Shown: positions 1 through 12,122, counted from the first letter of the stretch. The stretch is DNA of 64,000 nt from Plumapathes pennacea (GCA_964036295.1 OZ038466.1:6876501-6940500), one strand, 5' to 3'. Numbers and translations are program-made. The notes: generated from the sequence alone by a model not told the origin.

Positions 1-89
1 TAAAAATGTGCACTCATTTCATGTCTTTTAACTGGAAAACATCTAGAAAAACTGCACGCAACTTGCTCGTAATCAGGTTTTGCTTTCGC

Positions 90-204
90 TGAATGGCCGT
101 ACAAGAATGCTATTAAACTTGTTTGAACCAATCGGAAAGCGTAGCAAACGCAAAACCAAAGCAATCACACGATTACTTTCGACAGTCGTCCAAAAACGGC
201 TCTA
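90..204. repeat. Partial copy of a MITE family
   Basis: The stretch contains the motifs AACGCAAAACCAAAGCAATC and TTTCGACAGTCGTCC followed by an ACGGCTCTA end. The same terminal sequence is seen in fuller copies at 50,970-51,264, 57,137-57,409 and 63,550-63,866. Only one terminal half is present here. Non-autonomous DNA-transposon type, inferred from the inverted termini of the other copies. Confidence 0.5.
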
Positions 205-1391
205 ATATTGCAGTTGCAATAAGTTGCTCTTGGCCTAGTTTTACGCTTATTGCGGCTGCTTATTAAAAGCATTCATGGTAATCGGTAGCTCCCACCAGTT
301 TAACTCTGCATTCTCTGACCTGACATATGGATTACGCTTATGACATTTGCAGGTGTCTTCAGAATCGATGTAATAGCTAACCCCATTTACACAAAGTTCT
401 TGAAGGCAAGTTCGATTTTCCTTCCTGCGTTTTCTTCTGCAAACCTTCCTGAGCAAACAGTTCCTTACCGCGAACTGTACAGTGTGCACTATCGAGGTGC
501 TTTGTATTTGCTACTGATTACTATTATATATTTACTATTATTTATTTAATAGCTGACTACTACTACTACTATGCTGCTGCTACTGCTAGAGTGATTTCAA
601 TAAACCCGTGAAATGGACACTAGACTATTAGACACTATAAGAGACACGTACACACTCCAAGTAGATGTCAGACTATACGGCAATGGACTATGTTACTTTA
701 TTTGCCACCGAAAATTCTTCTCAAAAACCCCTACACAAAACTCACAGTAAACTAGACTCTTGCCCATCTAATGTTAGGAAACAACGTGGGCACTTGATTG
801 GCGTGTTCAGCTGTGCGAGAGGAGCCTAGAATTGTCATTTTTCGCGTAATTTGCAAAACTAATGAGCCTGCATGCACTACTGGCATTTGGTCGGTGAAAG
901 GACAAGAAATTGCCTTGAGTTGACGTCAACTCGCATCTTTTTAGTGACGTTCCGTAGATATGCCTCCAATATATTTGTATCGACGCGGACATTAACACTT
1001 GCTAGATGTCGGATTGCGGCCACTTCGGATATTCAATTTCCAATATCGCGACATTTTGTTTCGAATCAAAGATATTGACAAATACTCTCTACTAGATACT
1101 AGTACACCCCTCACTAATAAAACAGATGCTTGCAACAGATTCTATTGGTGATATTGTCATGCAGTAGTTGTAGCATTGACAAAGATTATGCTAAAGGTCA
1201 GTCTAAAGAATGTGTAAAACTGTGAATCGGCACCAACCCTTGTCTCGCAAAAAGGCACCTTGCTGTCTTTCTATTGGCCAAATGCCAGTAAACGCAAGCG
1301 GCTTTGAAAATCACGAAGAAAATGCTGATTCAAAATTACTCTCGCATAGCAATTTGTGATGCCGAGAAAGTGTCTAAATTATCTTCAAAAC
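205..1391. other. Intergenic, no supported gene
   Basis: A minus-strand 80-codon reading frame at 247-489 includes a cysteine-containing stretch (C-x4-C-x13-C-x-C), but I recognise no family, signal peptide or splice context, so it is not called. A short CTA/CTG trinucleotide run lies near 555-590. Nothing else stands out. Confidence 0.4.
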
Positions 1392-1394
1392 CTA

Positions 1395-1558
1395 GGGCCG
1401 TATTGACCAAACTTGCGTACGAACATTAAATGTTCGTAAGTATGACTTACGCATCGTACGTTCGACTTACACATACTATCTCGCTCAAGATAGTATGCGA
1501 AAGTCATTAGTCATACTTATGAACATTTCTGTTCGTACGCAAGCTTGAATACGGCCCC
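1395..1558. mobile_element. Short inverted-repeat element (MITE)
   Basis: The ends are GGGCCGTATT and its complement AATACGGCCC, followed inward by imperfectly paired arms containing GCGTACGAACA on both sides. The element is flanked by CTA on each side (1,392-1,394 and 1,559-1,561), consistent with a 3-bp target-site duplication. No coding capacity. The superfamily is uncertain; a 3-bp duplication fits PIF/Harbinger-like elements. Confidence 0.6.
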
Positions 1559-2090
1559 TAGTATCAAATCACTCAACAGGGAGTGTTGTACGTTTTGTGA
1601 AGGAACGTTTGAAAATTATATTAGCCCACTTAAGTGCGAGAAATATCAAGCCATAATTTAGTGTTAATCTGGTATCTACTTGGAGGATGAGAACAGTTCT
1701 ATCTTTAAAAGTAACCACTGCTGTTTATTGCAACTTACTGTCCCAGTCAGCACTGATATACTCTGATAAAACTGCGAAGATCACTTTTACGTAATGATAC
1801 TATTTCTGATATTCAAGCTGACTGCCATCGACACAAATAGTAATACTATGATAACATTTGTAAAATTTGCTTTAACTCTATTGAGGATATCAAAAGGTTG
1901 TTGTCATGGAAATGATCACGTGGCGGTGATCATAGCTATACTCAGGGATTAATATTCAGCGTCCTTTTTTCAGATTGTCAGTGGAGCCAACAACTTTGAT
2001 TCTTCATGTGACGGACTAGGGTAAAGTCAGAGTTAAGGCTTCGTGGCTAGAATATCTATTGCAACTTCGAAATTCTGGCTATTTTCTGCC

Positions 2091-2493
2091 TACAGTCAAA
2101 CCAGTATTTGTTTTAAACGGCCCTGTATTAAGCGGACACCCTGTATTGAGTGGACAGTCGTCCAAGTTCCGAAGCTCTACTCAGTCAGATAATGTAAAAT
2201 AGCGGGCACCCTTCGTACGGTCCCAAAGGAAATTTTTGCTGTTTTCATCTGTATTGAACTGACGGCAGTAAACGTCAAAAGAAGAGTGAACTCAATGCAT
2301 CACGGTAGCAACAAACACTCATGCTGATGAAATTTTTGCGTATGAACAGTAAAATGTTTGCTTCGTTACATCTCCAAAACCTATGGTATTGTAGCCAGTT
2401 GCATTTTTCATAATGTGTTTGACCACACCCAATTTTTTAGCGGACACTTCACATTTCCCAAAGGGTGTCCGCTTAATACAGCTTTGACCGTAC
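2091..2493. mobile_element. Inverted-repeat element with GCGGACACCCT arms
   Basis: The left end begins TACAGTCAAAC and runs into CTGTATTAAGCGGACACCCT. The right end holds the complementary AAGGGTGTCCGCTTAATACA followed by GCTTTGACCGTA. The interior has no conserved reading frame. The related sequence GTAAGCGGACACCCTTGGG occurs at 62,455-62,645, so this is a dispersed family. Confidence 0.5.
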
Positions 2494-3690
2494 GTTATAG
2501 TAATATGTGATAGTCTAATAATTATTGATAGTATCGCATACGGTACTGCCCACCAGAGCTGGTGATCAGTGGTGATTAACCATACCAACGTCGTTGTTGT
2601 TCGTGTTGGTTTGCTTGTTGTCACTGTGCACCGTGACAAGTTGCTGTGGCTGGCACTATTGCGCTGTCGTAGTTGCTATTGCACTTGTTTCAGTTTGTTT
2701 CTGTTGTCAATTTTGTTAGTCGCTTTGTCCGTTTTTATTTTTATTTTTTGTGCTGCTAAAGTCGTTGCCGTTCTTGTTTGCGTGTCAGTTATTGTTTTCT
2801 TCCTTGTTTGCTTTCAATTTTCCTTTCCCAGTTGTGATTGTCTAAAATTAACGAAATCAGTGCTGAACGTATTCTCTTTTAGTTGTACTGCTGAAATGCA
2901 TGACACAGTGACACAGAAACGACACTCTCAAGTTGAACTTAAAACATTTCATGGCTTATTCAGATGAACTGAGTAACAACAAAAGCGAACATGTATCGAC
3001 GTCGACACCGCAATATACGATTTTCAGCCGTGCGGTCACCTTGCTTTTGAGTCAGTGGTTATTGCAAAAAAATCGTGGATTCAAATGCAGATTTTGTAGT
3101 TAAATGTAACGCTCGTAAAACCTGAAGACTTAGCCAAGAGGCTCAATACTTGGACTCGATACTCAACTATAAGTTAGTTCAATACATTTTCTACAACATA
3201 AGTTGTGCACAAGAAAAACGAGCACTGCACACGATGTGAAATTTCACACCTTGAATTGAGAAGTTAGATGACCATGGTGACCAACGGAAGTGACGTCAAA
3301 AACTTATTTCCGCAACGGCGTCCTTCGTAATCACGCGTACGTTGTTCGCTTTTCCCTCAGGTGTCCTCGCATGATTGTTTCTGCGAAATATCCTTATGAA
3401 TGGCTATCCGACTGTAAAGGGATTCAAGTTGGTTATCAAATTGCACCCCATCACAAAGGTGAGCCCCCGAGTGAGCCATCCTAAAGGACGTTCACTGTTT
3501 GTATAACACATCACGCCAGCTGTCCAGTACCACAAGGTTCATTCACACAGCTGAATTAGGTTAATGTACATCCAAAAATGTTTTAAGGGCGACAGTTTTT
3601 CTGTGATGCATTCAAAGTTGGAACCTCATCACTGTAAAGTGCACCGCCTTACGAGGTAAAACGTTTGAAATTTTTGGTTTCTCTTAATCT
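2494..3690. other. Intergenic, TTG-rich low-complexity segment
   Basis: Positions 2,580-2,830 are T/G-rich and open in one frame (132 codons), encoding mostly V, L, F and C. That composition is what TTG/GTT-rich noncoding DNA produces, and no family is recognisable. No gene is supported. Confidence 0.4.
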
Positions 3691-3704
3691 CTGATAAGGG
3701 ATAA

Positions 3705-4101
3705 AACCCGGGGGGGAGGGGGTACTCCCATATATAAGCCATATAGGTATGTGCCGCCCCAAAGGGTATCGTTTTCAAGCATTTTTAGTTGAAATAGGGT
3801 ATCAATTTTGCCTTTTTGGTCTGAAATAGGGCATCGATTTTGTCTTTTTGGTCTGGGATAAATATGATTTTAACAGAAATATGTCGCCGCGGACATTGCA
3901 CGGCAAATGGAAGAAAACACAGAGCGGAAATCGTTGCAAAAGAACAAAAAATCTCTAAGCAAAGTCAGGTCTGAAATAGGGTATAGAAAATCAGGTATTT
4001 TGGTCTGAAATAGGGAAATAGGGTAAGGGTTTTCAGGACCGGGCGGCACACCCCCACCCAAAATTATAATGAGTGCCCCCCCCCCCCCCCCCCCCCCCCC
4101 G
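3705..4101. repeat. Dispersed repeat with GGTCTGAAATAGGG motifs and poly-G/C ends
   Basis: The motif TTTGGTCTGAAATAGGG or a close variant (e.g. GGTCTGGGATAA) appears several times. The segment starts at a G-rich run followed by TACTCCCATATATAAGCC and ends in a poly-C run (about 4,078-4,100). The reverse complement of the same repeat is at 46,150-46,330, next to another poly-C run. This is a moderately repeated noncoding element; its class is unknown. Confidence 0.6.
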
Positions 4102-6860
4102 CGGGATAAAAGTGCATTTAAAGGGACAGAAGACAACAAAAGGAAGAGAAATTGACAGCAATGAATCACGGTTAGAAGCATTAGGTTATACACAGATTCA
4201 AATTGATGGTTATGTAAGACTCCGGCGTCAATAGAGTATTTCTGCTCTGGAGTAATCATACCTTGCCCAAAAGATGTACTAATTGAACTTCATACTATAA
4301 TCTGCCTATTCCTACCAAAAAGTGTTTCCATTCCGGACACATCAAACGTACTGTTTACATGTCATGACACTTTCTTTAGACAAATACCGTAAATGCTCTA
4401 ATAAATCCCCCTCTGCATGGTCAATTTTTGAAATAGCTCCCCTCCCCCTCCTCCAGTTTTCATGCTGTCGAATTTGAGCACCAAATTTAGTGGGGAAACA
4501 AGACAAATGACACGCATTAGATACTTTGTGATATATTTTTTAACTTTAGATTTCCCACAACTTACTTTACATAGTATTTTGTTGACCAAGAATACGCAGT
4601 ACCTCTTGTTGTCATCTCGTCTTCTTAAATAAGCCCCCCTCCCCTCCACAAGGTCAATTTTTAAGGTCGGCGTCTCACGAAAGTGAGAAGCACGACCTTG
4701 TTGCGGCCACGACACCGTCAGTCCGTCAGTCAGTCCGTCATCTGTGTCAACAATAGGCTTCCAAATTAGGAAGTTTATTCCAAATTTGGGCACGATCACG
4801 CATGATGAAATGAAATACATTTCAAGAGATCGATTAACTTTAAAGGCACGGAATTATACGACCTTTTAATCACGGCTTTTGGTGAAAGTATGAATGCGGA
4901 AGATGCTCCAAAGGTTTATACTTGCTCTTGGCCGATACCTCGAGTGTTTCAAGCATCGCCCGATTTTCCTGATAAACTCTGTGTGAAAACAACATTTCAT
5001 ACTGGCGTAACGGTACGGACTTTATATCGATCGTGTAGTTATTATTTTGTGTGAATGTTTCAGTCGGTTGACCGTACACAGGAACCCGGCGTTCATCTCT
5101 ATCGACACTCATTGTGCAGTGGACGCGCGCGATTTAGTTGTTTACATTCCTCAGTTTAAATTTGCCTGGATAACTTACCGCAAGACTTGAAGTATATTGT
5201 GTATGCCGAAGCCCTTGAACGAAAGGTTACTTTGGTGTTCTTCGTTGATAATGAGTTACAATATTATTAAGAGTTCGCTCGAACGAACTATGCAAGAAAA
5301 CAACACATTCTTGTACGTATGTACGTATTCAGTCATCCGGTTAATATTTATCTGTTTCATCGGATTACCGAGACCGTAAATATGTGAACCTTCTATGACA
5401 GGTCATTCATGTGACTATAATAAACTTCACTCAAAAAGCATTTTGTATTCGTCGTCATTTGAAACCCGAGTTAAAGATTACCGCGTGAATATGTATACCG
5501 CTTGGAAGGAAGTTACGCCGCTCAAAATGATTTAAACACCGGTAAAGCGGGCAAGGTTTGTGCACTTTAGAATAATAATATCCTGTCAATGTTCGCTTTG
5601 AGTTGAGGGGATTAGGCCACTTTGAGGTTTACGAGAAGTTATTTGACTCTCTGAGCTGAGCTGATTACCTCATTAAATATGCATGTTACGCTTGATTGAG
5701 TGCAAGCGTGTTGCCCTCAGTGGTAAAGCGTGATGTCTTACTTTGCAAAATTTTCCATTCGAATCTCTAAACATACACAGCTGCTGCACAAACGTGTGCA
5801 AAGTTTCAAATCGCTAGCCCTACTGACAGCAACCAGATAGCTCCATACTGAACTCTCTTATTTAGCATCAGTTCTAAATCAAAGGAACCATTAACACCAA
5901 ATAGGAGGGTTTAGTGTTGAGCAATTTGAACTTCAATAGCCCACATCTCAGCTGTTCAATGCGCTAAAGAGCTAATTTTTTGTGTGACCGTTTTTAGACA
6001 GGGCATTCCACAGAATTGTCTAAAATCCATATTCCAATATTTTTTGTGACATCACTTTACCACTATATTCACTCAAGGCAATCCCTACTTTAGATCAGTT
6101 AAGACACAAGCCTGTTGTACGGACTAGACCACAACCAAAGTCTGCCAATCAAAAAGATAGCCGACCTTACAGCGGCATCGCTGCTTTGATTAAATAAGTC
6201 TCCCGCGGGCTTGTTAGAGCATTTACAGTACTAAAAAAAGAAACAATTTTGATGGACACGCGCGGTCGCGTCGTGAATTTTGACAGTTTATATTTATTTC
6301 AAAGCTTCAATTACACTCCTGATTGTGTTTGAATACTGGTCGAGAGTCAAGGTCGAGAGTCAAGGGTCGATAGTCAACAAAAAATAAAAAAATAAAAGCA
6401 CAAAGAAAAGTAGCAACATATGGGCGATGCTGCCAGCTCCGGTGAACAACAAACAATTGCGCACACCCGATGACATGTTTTCATTGGAGATGGACAGAAA
6501 AATCCAGCAATTAGCGGTTAAAGCTGACAACCGGTAGTACAATATATTAGGTGTGGCCTCGGGAACTACTTCTAACTACCGAATGAAAATACCACCACAC
6601 GGCCCGAATTTCCGACTGCGTCACAAATGAACATGAGCTGCTTGCTGGTAAAATCTGAGCCAACTCGCCCCCACGAACATACTCAGTTCTTAGTTTACGA
6701 AGCAAATTGAAAACAACCGAAAACCCAAGGATCGTTTCGAAATATGAAACTGCACAGCTGTAGTTTGTCTATGCCGACCAAGGTGTTACTTTGGTTGTCG
6801 AGATTTGTTCTGATTAGTCGATAGTTCTTCATGTTAATTCCCAAGGGAAAAATACATCCC
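4102..6860. other. Intergenic, no supported gene
   Basis: Contains a repeat fragment at about 4,663-4,800 (CCGTCAGTCAGTCCGTC and CCAAATTAGGAAG motifs) whose relative is at 55,990-56,145. Reading frames here are short and unrecognised. A weak tRNA-like A-box/B-box pair near 5,715-5,755 is not convincing. Confidence 0.4.
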
Positions 6861-6934
6861 ATCCTCGTTCCCAGGCTCTTTTCCCTACCCCGCCCTCCAG
6901 GCGGGGTAGGAAGAAGAGCCTGGAAACGAGGATG
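6861..6934. repeat. Short palindromic repeat (CATCCTCGTTCCCAGGCTC family)
   Basis: A near-perfect hairpin: ATCCTCGTTCCCAGGCTCTT pairs with AAGAGCCTGGAAACGAGGAT, with a GGCGGGGTAGG-type inner stem. A second family member is at 49,386-49,438 inside a STAG intron. Probably the core or a terminus of a short non-autonomous element. Confidence 0.6.
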
Positions 6935-9614
6935 ACCCGCTTCATGAAAATAGTATAGGGGATGCCCTTGGCATCCTTCCCTTAGAAATAAATAGTAAAC
7001 CTAGTTGGTACGACGACAGACAGACTGACAGACTTAATCATTACTTTTATTTGTTGCTAAATTTTTCATTTAATTCAGGCAATATACATCTAACCATGAG
7101 TCTTGTTCTTCTCTTGCATGTTAGTTTTTGACACTTATTCGGACGTAGCGTCGTGTCCTTTTTTTAAGGCACCAGGAGGTGAGTGAAAATAGGAATGCCC
7201 CGCGAGCTTCAAAACGGGGCTGTCCTGACAAACCTGAGAAGGTTACCTTGAAAACTTGTGCAGGTAACCCCCCAAATGAAACATATGCATCTCCTCTGTA
7301 GATGCCCTGGTGCTTTAGAACGAGAAAAAACTCTCTTGTTACATGTCTGGCGAATTTCGTGCCAGGTTTGAATCCAATATGGCGACACCGTGCAATGAGC
7401 AAACTAAAATTGAAACATTGTCTTACTAAGTGGAGTCATTCTGGAGTTAACCTGCGTAATCCACATCAACTACTGTCTTGAAACGTGCATTTTCACAAAT
7501 TTTTTGCTTGATAAAGCTGGTTTTGGATTACTGTCGAAAATAATTGTTTGACCGCGTTGTATTGCGGCCATAACGCTACCTTCGTTTGCATGTGACGTCA
7601 TAAAAAAAGCCATATAAGAAGTAACGCATCCTACAAGTCCGATACACTAATATGTTCACGAATGTTTTGCCTTAAGACTTAATGCAAAATTCTGGGTCGA
7701 TACAAAATATATATCGGAAGATATGGACGTTGAATACCGTGACAACAAAGCCATGTGACACGCTCGTGGCCAACTAAAATAGGTGCTTGTCGACTGAATT
7801 ATAAAGTTTTACTAAACGAAACATTTTAAATGATGTAAAGTAATATAGAATCAAACTGAGTCGCACATCAACTTCATTTCGTGTTCCGAGTTATTGGCTG
7901 CCATGTTGGAGGACACGGTACACAAACTCTTATGAAATCTCCAAAAAACAAATTGCTGCTGCTTCGCCAAAATTAAGTCTAGACAATCCAAAAATGGCAT
8001 CTGGACTAATTCAGGGGCGCTATTTACAATCTGTTATTTTGGAGGGTGCTGCTGTCGCGTGACCCATGAAAACCGCGTGATTGCAAACGAAGAATTTGAT
8101 TGTTCCAAGCACAGCTAGTGGAAAAACAACCCCGGCTGCGATCTGCTCAAGAAGGCACGTGGCGATTGTGTTTTCTCGCCCAGTTGATTAGTAGTCTCTT
8201 TTCCGACTAAACTACAAATCAGGAATTACTTTGGCCTGCCAATATTTTTCTAACAGCCTTTGTAATACGAAAGTCACCAGAAAACATCTCTACTCTAAAG
8301 CCCATCAACACAATCAAAACCCATCGAATGGATTTACCCTCAAGCACTTGTTGATACTATATACTATTTTTTCGGTTGCTATTATTGAATTCATCGCTTC
8401 TGTCTTTGTTTTGTTTTTGTCTGTCTGCTTATTTGTTTGTTTGTTTTCTGTTTCGGGCAGATCGTGTTCTCTACAGCTACAAGAAGGTTAATGGCATCCA
8501 TCCAAACCTAGCGGGATTAATGTACGTGAAGTAAAAGAAGTTCAGGGCGGACTTCACTGGGTTTATCCGTTGGTTCGGGTGCTCAGACCGCCGTGGCTTA
8601 TGAATTTTTTCCTTGTTATGAGTTTCGAGTGAAAAAATGTACATATTTCAATTTTCCACGCTATATTTCGAACAGACATTGGCCCAAAGTTTGCCAGTAG
8701 CAGTTGACTACTTCAGTGACCTCTCTGAGAAATAGATCGCATGGATGACAGCACTAAGACTCCACAAGAAGTGGGGACCTATAAGCTGAAACAGCACTTT
8801 TCAAACACTGCATCGCGTGATACTAAAGATCTTACTAAGAATGTCTCACCCAAAGTCATCGATCGCAAGCATTAAACTTGAGGCTTGAAACAGCCGAGTT
8901 CTTGCTGTAGTTTTTAGTCAGAGCGTTCAGCCAGTCTGGTTACTGCAACTACAACAACAACAATAACAACCACAACAACAAAGAACAGAACTATGTTAAT
9001 TTTTACTGAAACAATTATTCTAGTATTGTGTCTACACGCAAGACTTGTAAAGCTAAATCGAGAATCTGTGACGTGGCGGACCAAGCGGCAAGACAGAATT
9101 GAAGTTTTACCTCTACAGCGGCGAGTTGCAGTATGAGCTGCTCGCGGTAGTGTAATCTGAAAAATTAACTGAGCATTTCTCGGTACATCAACGCAGCTAT
9201 AAGAAAAATCAGATCAGAAACAACAGCGCAGCTATAAGAAAAAACAGATCAGAAACACAGACTGTACGGGATTAGCCTGTGTACAGCATTCTTCGAAGAG
9301 AATGGAGGGGGTATAACGTAACTTAAGATTATAGAATGTAATGCGGGATTTAACGATCTCAAAAAATCATAGCATTTGATACGAATTAAACTCGAAATAA
9401 ACGTACTCCACCTGTTACTTGTGTCCCTTGCGTCAATTTCAAGCCATCACGGCCACTATTAGTGGTCGATCACTCAGTCCCCAGCCGACGGTCTGTACAT
9501 GTGAACAGGCGGTTTTATTACGAGAAAACTGATATGGCGGTCGTAGTCTCTTAAAGTTGTGTCTACGGAAAGAGTGACGAAAGAAGCGATGGGTACGGTG
9601 GCTTCAACTTTTTT
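6935..9614. other. Intergenic, no supported gene
   Basis: Unrecognised short frames only. An approximately 50-bp direct repeat (CGCAGCTATAAGAAAAA...CAGATCAGAAAC) lies around 9,190-9,260. A T/G-rich stretch at 8,395-8,450 explains the open frame there. Confidence 0.4.
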
Positions 9615-10174
9615 TTTCCAAATAGGTGAGAGCACAAGGTACGGTGGCTTCAAAGGGACATTGATTTTATAGAAAAAAAAGCCAAAAAGTTTGAGTTTGA
9701 GTTCGAGTTCTTTTAATTCAAGTTCGGGTTTGAGTTCGTACAATAGAAATACTATGAATGATTGTATTTTGGAGACGAAAAAATACACAGAGGAGATTTT
9801 ATCTCAGGCCGAAATTTGTCGCTTAAATTTGTCACTTAATAATATTATTGTTTACGTTTGCCACTCGTTCCTGAAAATGTGAATGGGAACATTGTGTCCG
9901 ACACGTTCATGACAAGGGGAAACGTGCAGGATACGGTCATTCAATCCACTATTTTGCATTTAAAAAGAATACATGAATATATGAAACAATCCACTTGTTC
10001 TCGTTTGCCATCTTGCAAACCTGACTATAACTGTACTGCAAAAACCGCCGAAACAAGTTGAACTCAACTCAAACTCAACTCAAACTCAACTCAAACTCGT
10101 TTTTTGGCTTTTCTTTTCTATAAAATCAATGCCCCTTTGAAGCCACCATATCTTTGTGCTCCCACTATTTGGAA
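9615..10174. mobile_element. TIR element with long (~80-90 bp) inverted termini
   Basis: The left terminus TTTCCAAATAGGTGAGAGCA and the right terminus TGCTCCCACTATTTGGAAA are inverted copies. The similarity continues inward through GGTGGCTTCAAAGGG, TTGATTTTATAGAAAA and AAGCCAAAAA. Both arms then carry short subterminal tandem repeats of GAGTTT/AACTCA. The roughly 350-bp interior has no recognisable transposase. Non-autonomous DNA transposon; superfamily not assigned. Confidence 0.65.
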
Positions 10175-10193
10175 AGAAATTCGAGAATAATTA

Positions 10194-10500
10194 GGACTTC
10201 TAAAACATTCCCAACCTCGTTCTCAGGGCCATCATGCGGATGGCCCTGAGAACGAGGTTGTGGCTCTCTTGACAAAATGGCGGCCCGGTTTGTTATGAAT
10301 AGAACTGAAAGCCAAGATCACCGAAAATCTGCTTTTTTATGCGACAATTATGACCAGGGAGTCAAAATATGCTTGGTTGAAATTTTCACGCCCTCGGCAG
10401 TGGCTGAAACAAAAAGGACGACCATGCTAACAGCGAAAAAGTATCGTTACAAATCCATCATACTGTGTCAGCATCGCAGAAATGAACTAAAGTGAGTTGT
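10194..10500 (+). repeat. Dispersed repeat with hairpin and conserved short ORF (copy 1)
   Basis: The copy opens with CTAAAACATTCCCAACCTCG, followed by a perfect hairpin (GGGCCATC/GATGGCCC). An ATG frame at 10,277-10,495 follows, beginning MAARF and containing KSAFLCDNYDQGV and SAVAETKRTT. An inverted copy at 37,555-37,836 encodes the clearly similar MAARL, KSAFLYNNYDQGVE and SAVAETKRTT. The frame here is followed directly by GTGAGT, a plausible splice donor. It may be a repeat carrying a promoter and first exon. No function is recognised. Confidence 0.55.
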
Positions 10501-10617
10501 TGTTGTTTGATGTATTCTCTGATCACTGTTGGTAAATGTAATCTCTTCCAAACCCTGCATGTTATACGTACAGTAGTAGTAGTGGTAAAATCCCCAAGTT
10601 CTGTGAGGGTAATAATA

Positions 10618-10835
10618 GGTAATTGGGAGTTGTAATCGGGAGTGGAAATTGGGAGTTGTTATCGGGAGTGGAAATTGGGAGTTGTAATCGGGAGTGGTAA
10701 TTGGGAGTTGTAATCGGGAGTGGTAATTGGGAGTTGTAATCGGGAGTGGTAATTGGGAGTGGTATTTGGGAGTTGTAATCGGAGAGTGGTAATCGGGAGT
10801 GGTAACAGGGAGTGGTGATCGGGAGTGGTGTTTGA
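10618..10835 (+). repeat. 13/26-bp minisatellite
   Basis: Tandem alternation of two related 13-mers, AATTGGGAGTTGT and AATCGGGAGTGGT, forms a 26-bp unit repeated about eight times with minor variants. The open minus-strand frame across it simply reflects the repeat. It ends directly at the diverged satellite monomer that starts near 10,835. Confidence 0.85.
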
Positions 10836-10840
10836 AAAGG

Positions 10841-11250
10841 GTGAAGTGTTAGGCGGCGATTTGCTTTTAGTACTCGCAACGCGCTCTATATATTACCCTA
10901 AATTGCACACCGAAACCTTTGATATGCTCTGAGGAACATTTCTGGAAAGTTTCATGTGATTCTGAAATTAGGCCGAGATTATATTCCGGTTTTGAGATTG
11001 GGTCATAAATGACCATTTTTCGATAAAATGATAAGGGTCGATTTTGACGAAAAAATTTCACCCCTGTCAAAACTTTTAAGAACCCTTTTATTACGAGACT
11101 TTTTGCAATACATTTGTAGTTATTTTTCTTCAGCCGTTGACGAGATATAGCAAGAAAACTCTTTTGTTTGAAAAGGGTGAAGTGTTAGGCGATGATTTGC
11201 TCTTGTTACTCGCAACCCGCTCTATATATTATCATAATTGCACACCAAGT
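10841..11250 (+). repeat. Diverged relative of the large satellite (about 1.2 units)
   Basis: The block AAAAGGGTGAAGTGTTAGGC plus a following GCGCTCTATATATTA-like stretch occurs at about 10,837 and again at about 11,173, a 336-bp period close to the satellite monomer length. Between the two copies, in the same order as in the array, are GAACATTTCTGGAAAGTTTC, GTGATTCTGAAAT, AGACTTTTTGCAATACATTT and GTTGACGAGATATAGCA. The array equivalents are GAACGTTTCCTGAAAGTTTC, GCAATTCTGAGAT, AGACTTTTTGCAATACATTT and GTTGCCGAGATATAGCA. It is an isolated, older relative about 4.4 kb left of the array. Confidence 0.8.
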
Positions 11251-11529
11251 AAACTTCATTTCAGAGGAAAACAACAGCAGCAACAAAAAAGATACATCGA
11301 TAAGGATGGGCTAGAAAATCGAAAGACTTAGGCGGTGGCTGTTTACTTATAACCCCGCACTCCACCCCGCGTTTTGTTCATGCGTCCCATGTGTATAAAA
11401 TTAGATTCTAAACAATAAGCGTGCCAAAACATTTTTTACAAGTTTCATTCCATCGTGCACAGCAGCCATTTGTGAGAAGACTCCGACGAAGTAGGACGTG
11501 TTTCGTGAGAAGAATTTAGAGGACCTAAA

Positions 11530-11560
11530 ATGGCGGAGCAAACGAAAGTCAAACTTTCTG
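11530..11560 (+). CDS. Possible first coding exon, unassigned
   Basis: An ATG in good context (CTAAAATGGCGGAG) starts a short frame MAEQTKVKLS that runs straight into G|GTGAGTATT, a strong donor. Pyrimidine-rich acceptors ending TTCCAG (11,652) and TTCTCGCAG (11,686) lie downstream. Joining to either gives only a short product before a stop (TAG at 11,817-11,819 with the second). The upstream GTATAAAA at about 11,392 could serve as a TATA box. I recognise no family. It may equally be chance or a long noncoding RNA. Confidence 0.2.
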
Positions 11561-12122
11561 GTGAGTATTACTCAATTGAAACTTGCGACGTACGAACGGA
11601 CAAAACGAAACGAACGTACGCTTAGCTTATGCACGTCTTGTGAAACATTCCAGGTTATTCAATACATTGCTCTCTTTTCTCGCAGTGCGTTCACGCCACG
11701 TAGCTTTCAGGACATGTGGAAAAGAAGCATGGCACATGGACTTGACTCAAAGTTTACAAGGAATATTTGGCTGGAGGATAATGGCTTCAATATGGAAGAC
11801 GACTAAACAAATATATTAGCAGCAAACCGTAAGCTCGAATATGTTAATAATCTACAGTCGCATGACATTTATAATGTATGATGTCATATGTCTTCGAAAG
11901 AGGTGTTCGAAACGTTTTTAAGCAGTAAATTCGCTCCAAGATTTTCTTTTACTTGAAATCACGAACAAGAACGATTTTATACGCGAGGGCACTTTTTGAA
12001 TTTGTTTTGCTATTGCTACTGTACTTCGGGCAAAACCCTGATTTGCTGTCTGTCACATACGTGTGAACTACAGTTTCTTGCAAGAGAAGGTGGTTATTTC
12101 AAATGGCTGTAGTGCCTATTAA

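Noticed and set aside
2569..2967. 132-codon open frame on the plus strand with hydrophobic composition
   Set aside because: It is produced by TTG/GTT-rich low-complexity DNA; there is no family, no splice context and no conserved motif.
5700..5765. Possible tRNA-like sequence (CAGTGGTAAAGCG and CATTCGAATCTC)
   Set aside because: A- and B-box-like strings occur, but no acceptor or anticodon stem could be drawn.
7121..7402. 93-codon minus-strand frame
   Set aside because: No recognisable domain, no splice or polyadenylation context, and surrounding sequence looks intergenic.
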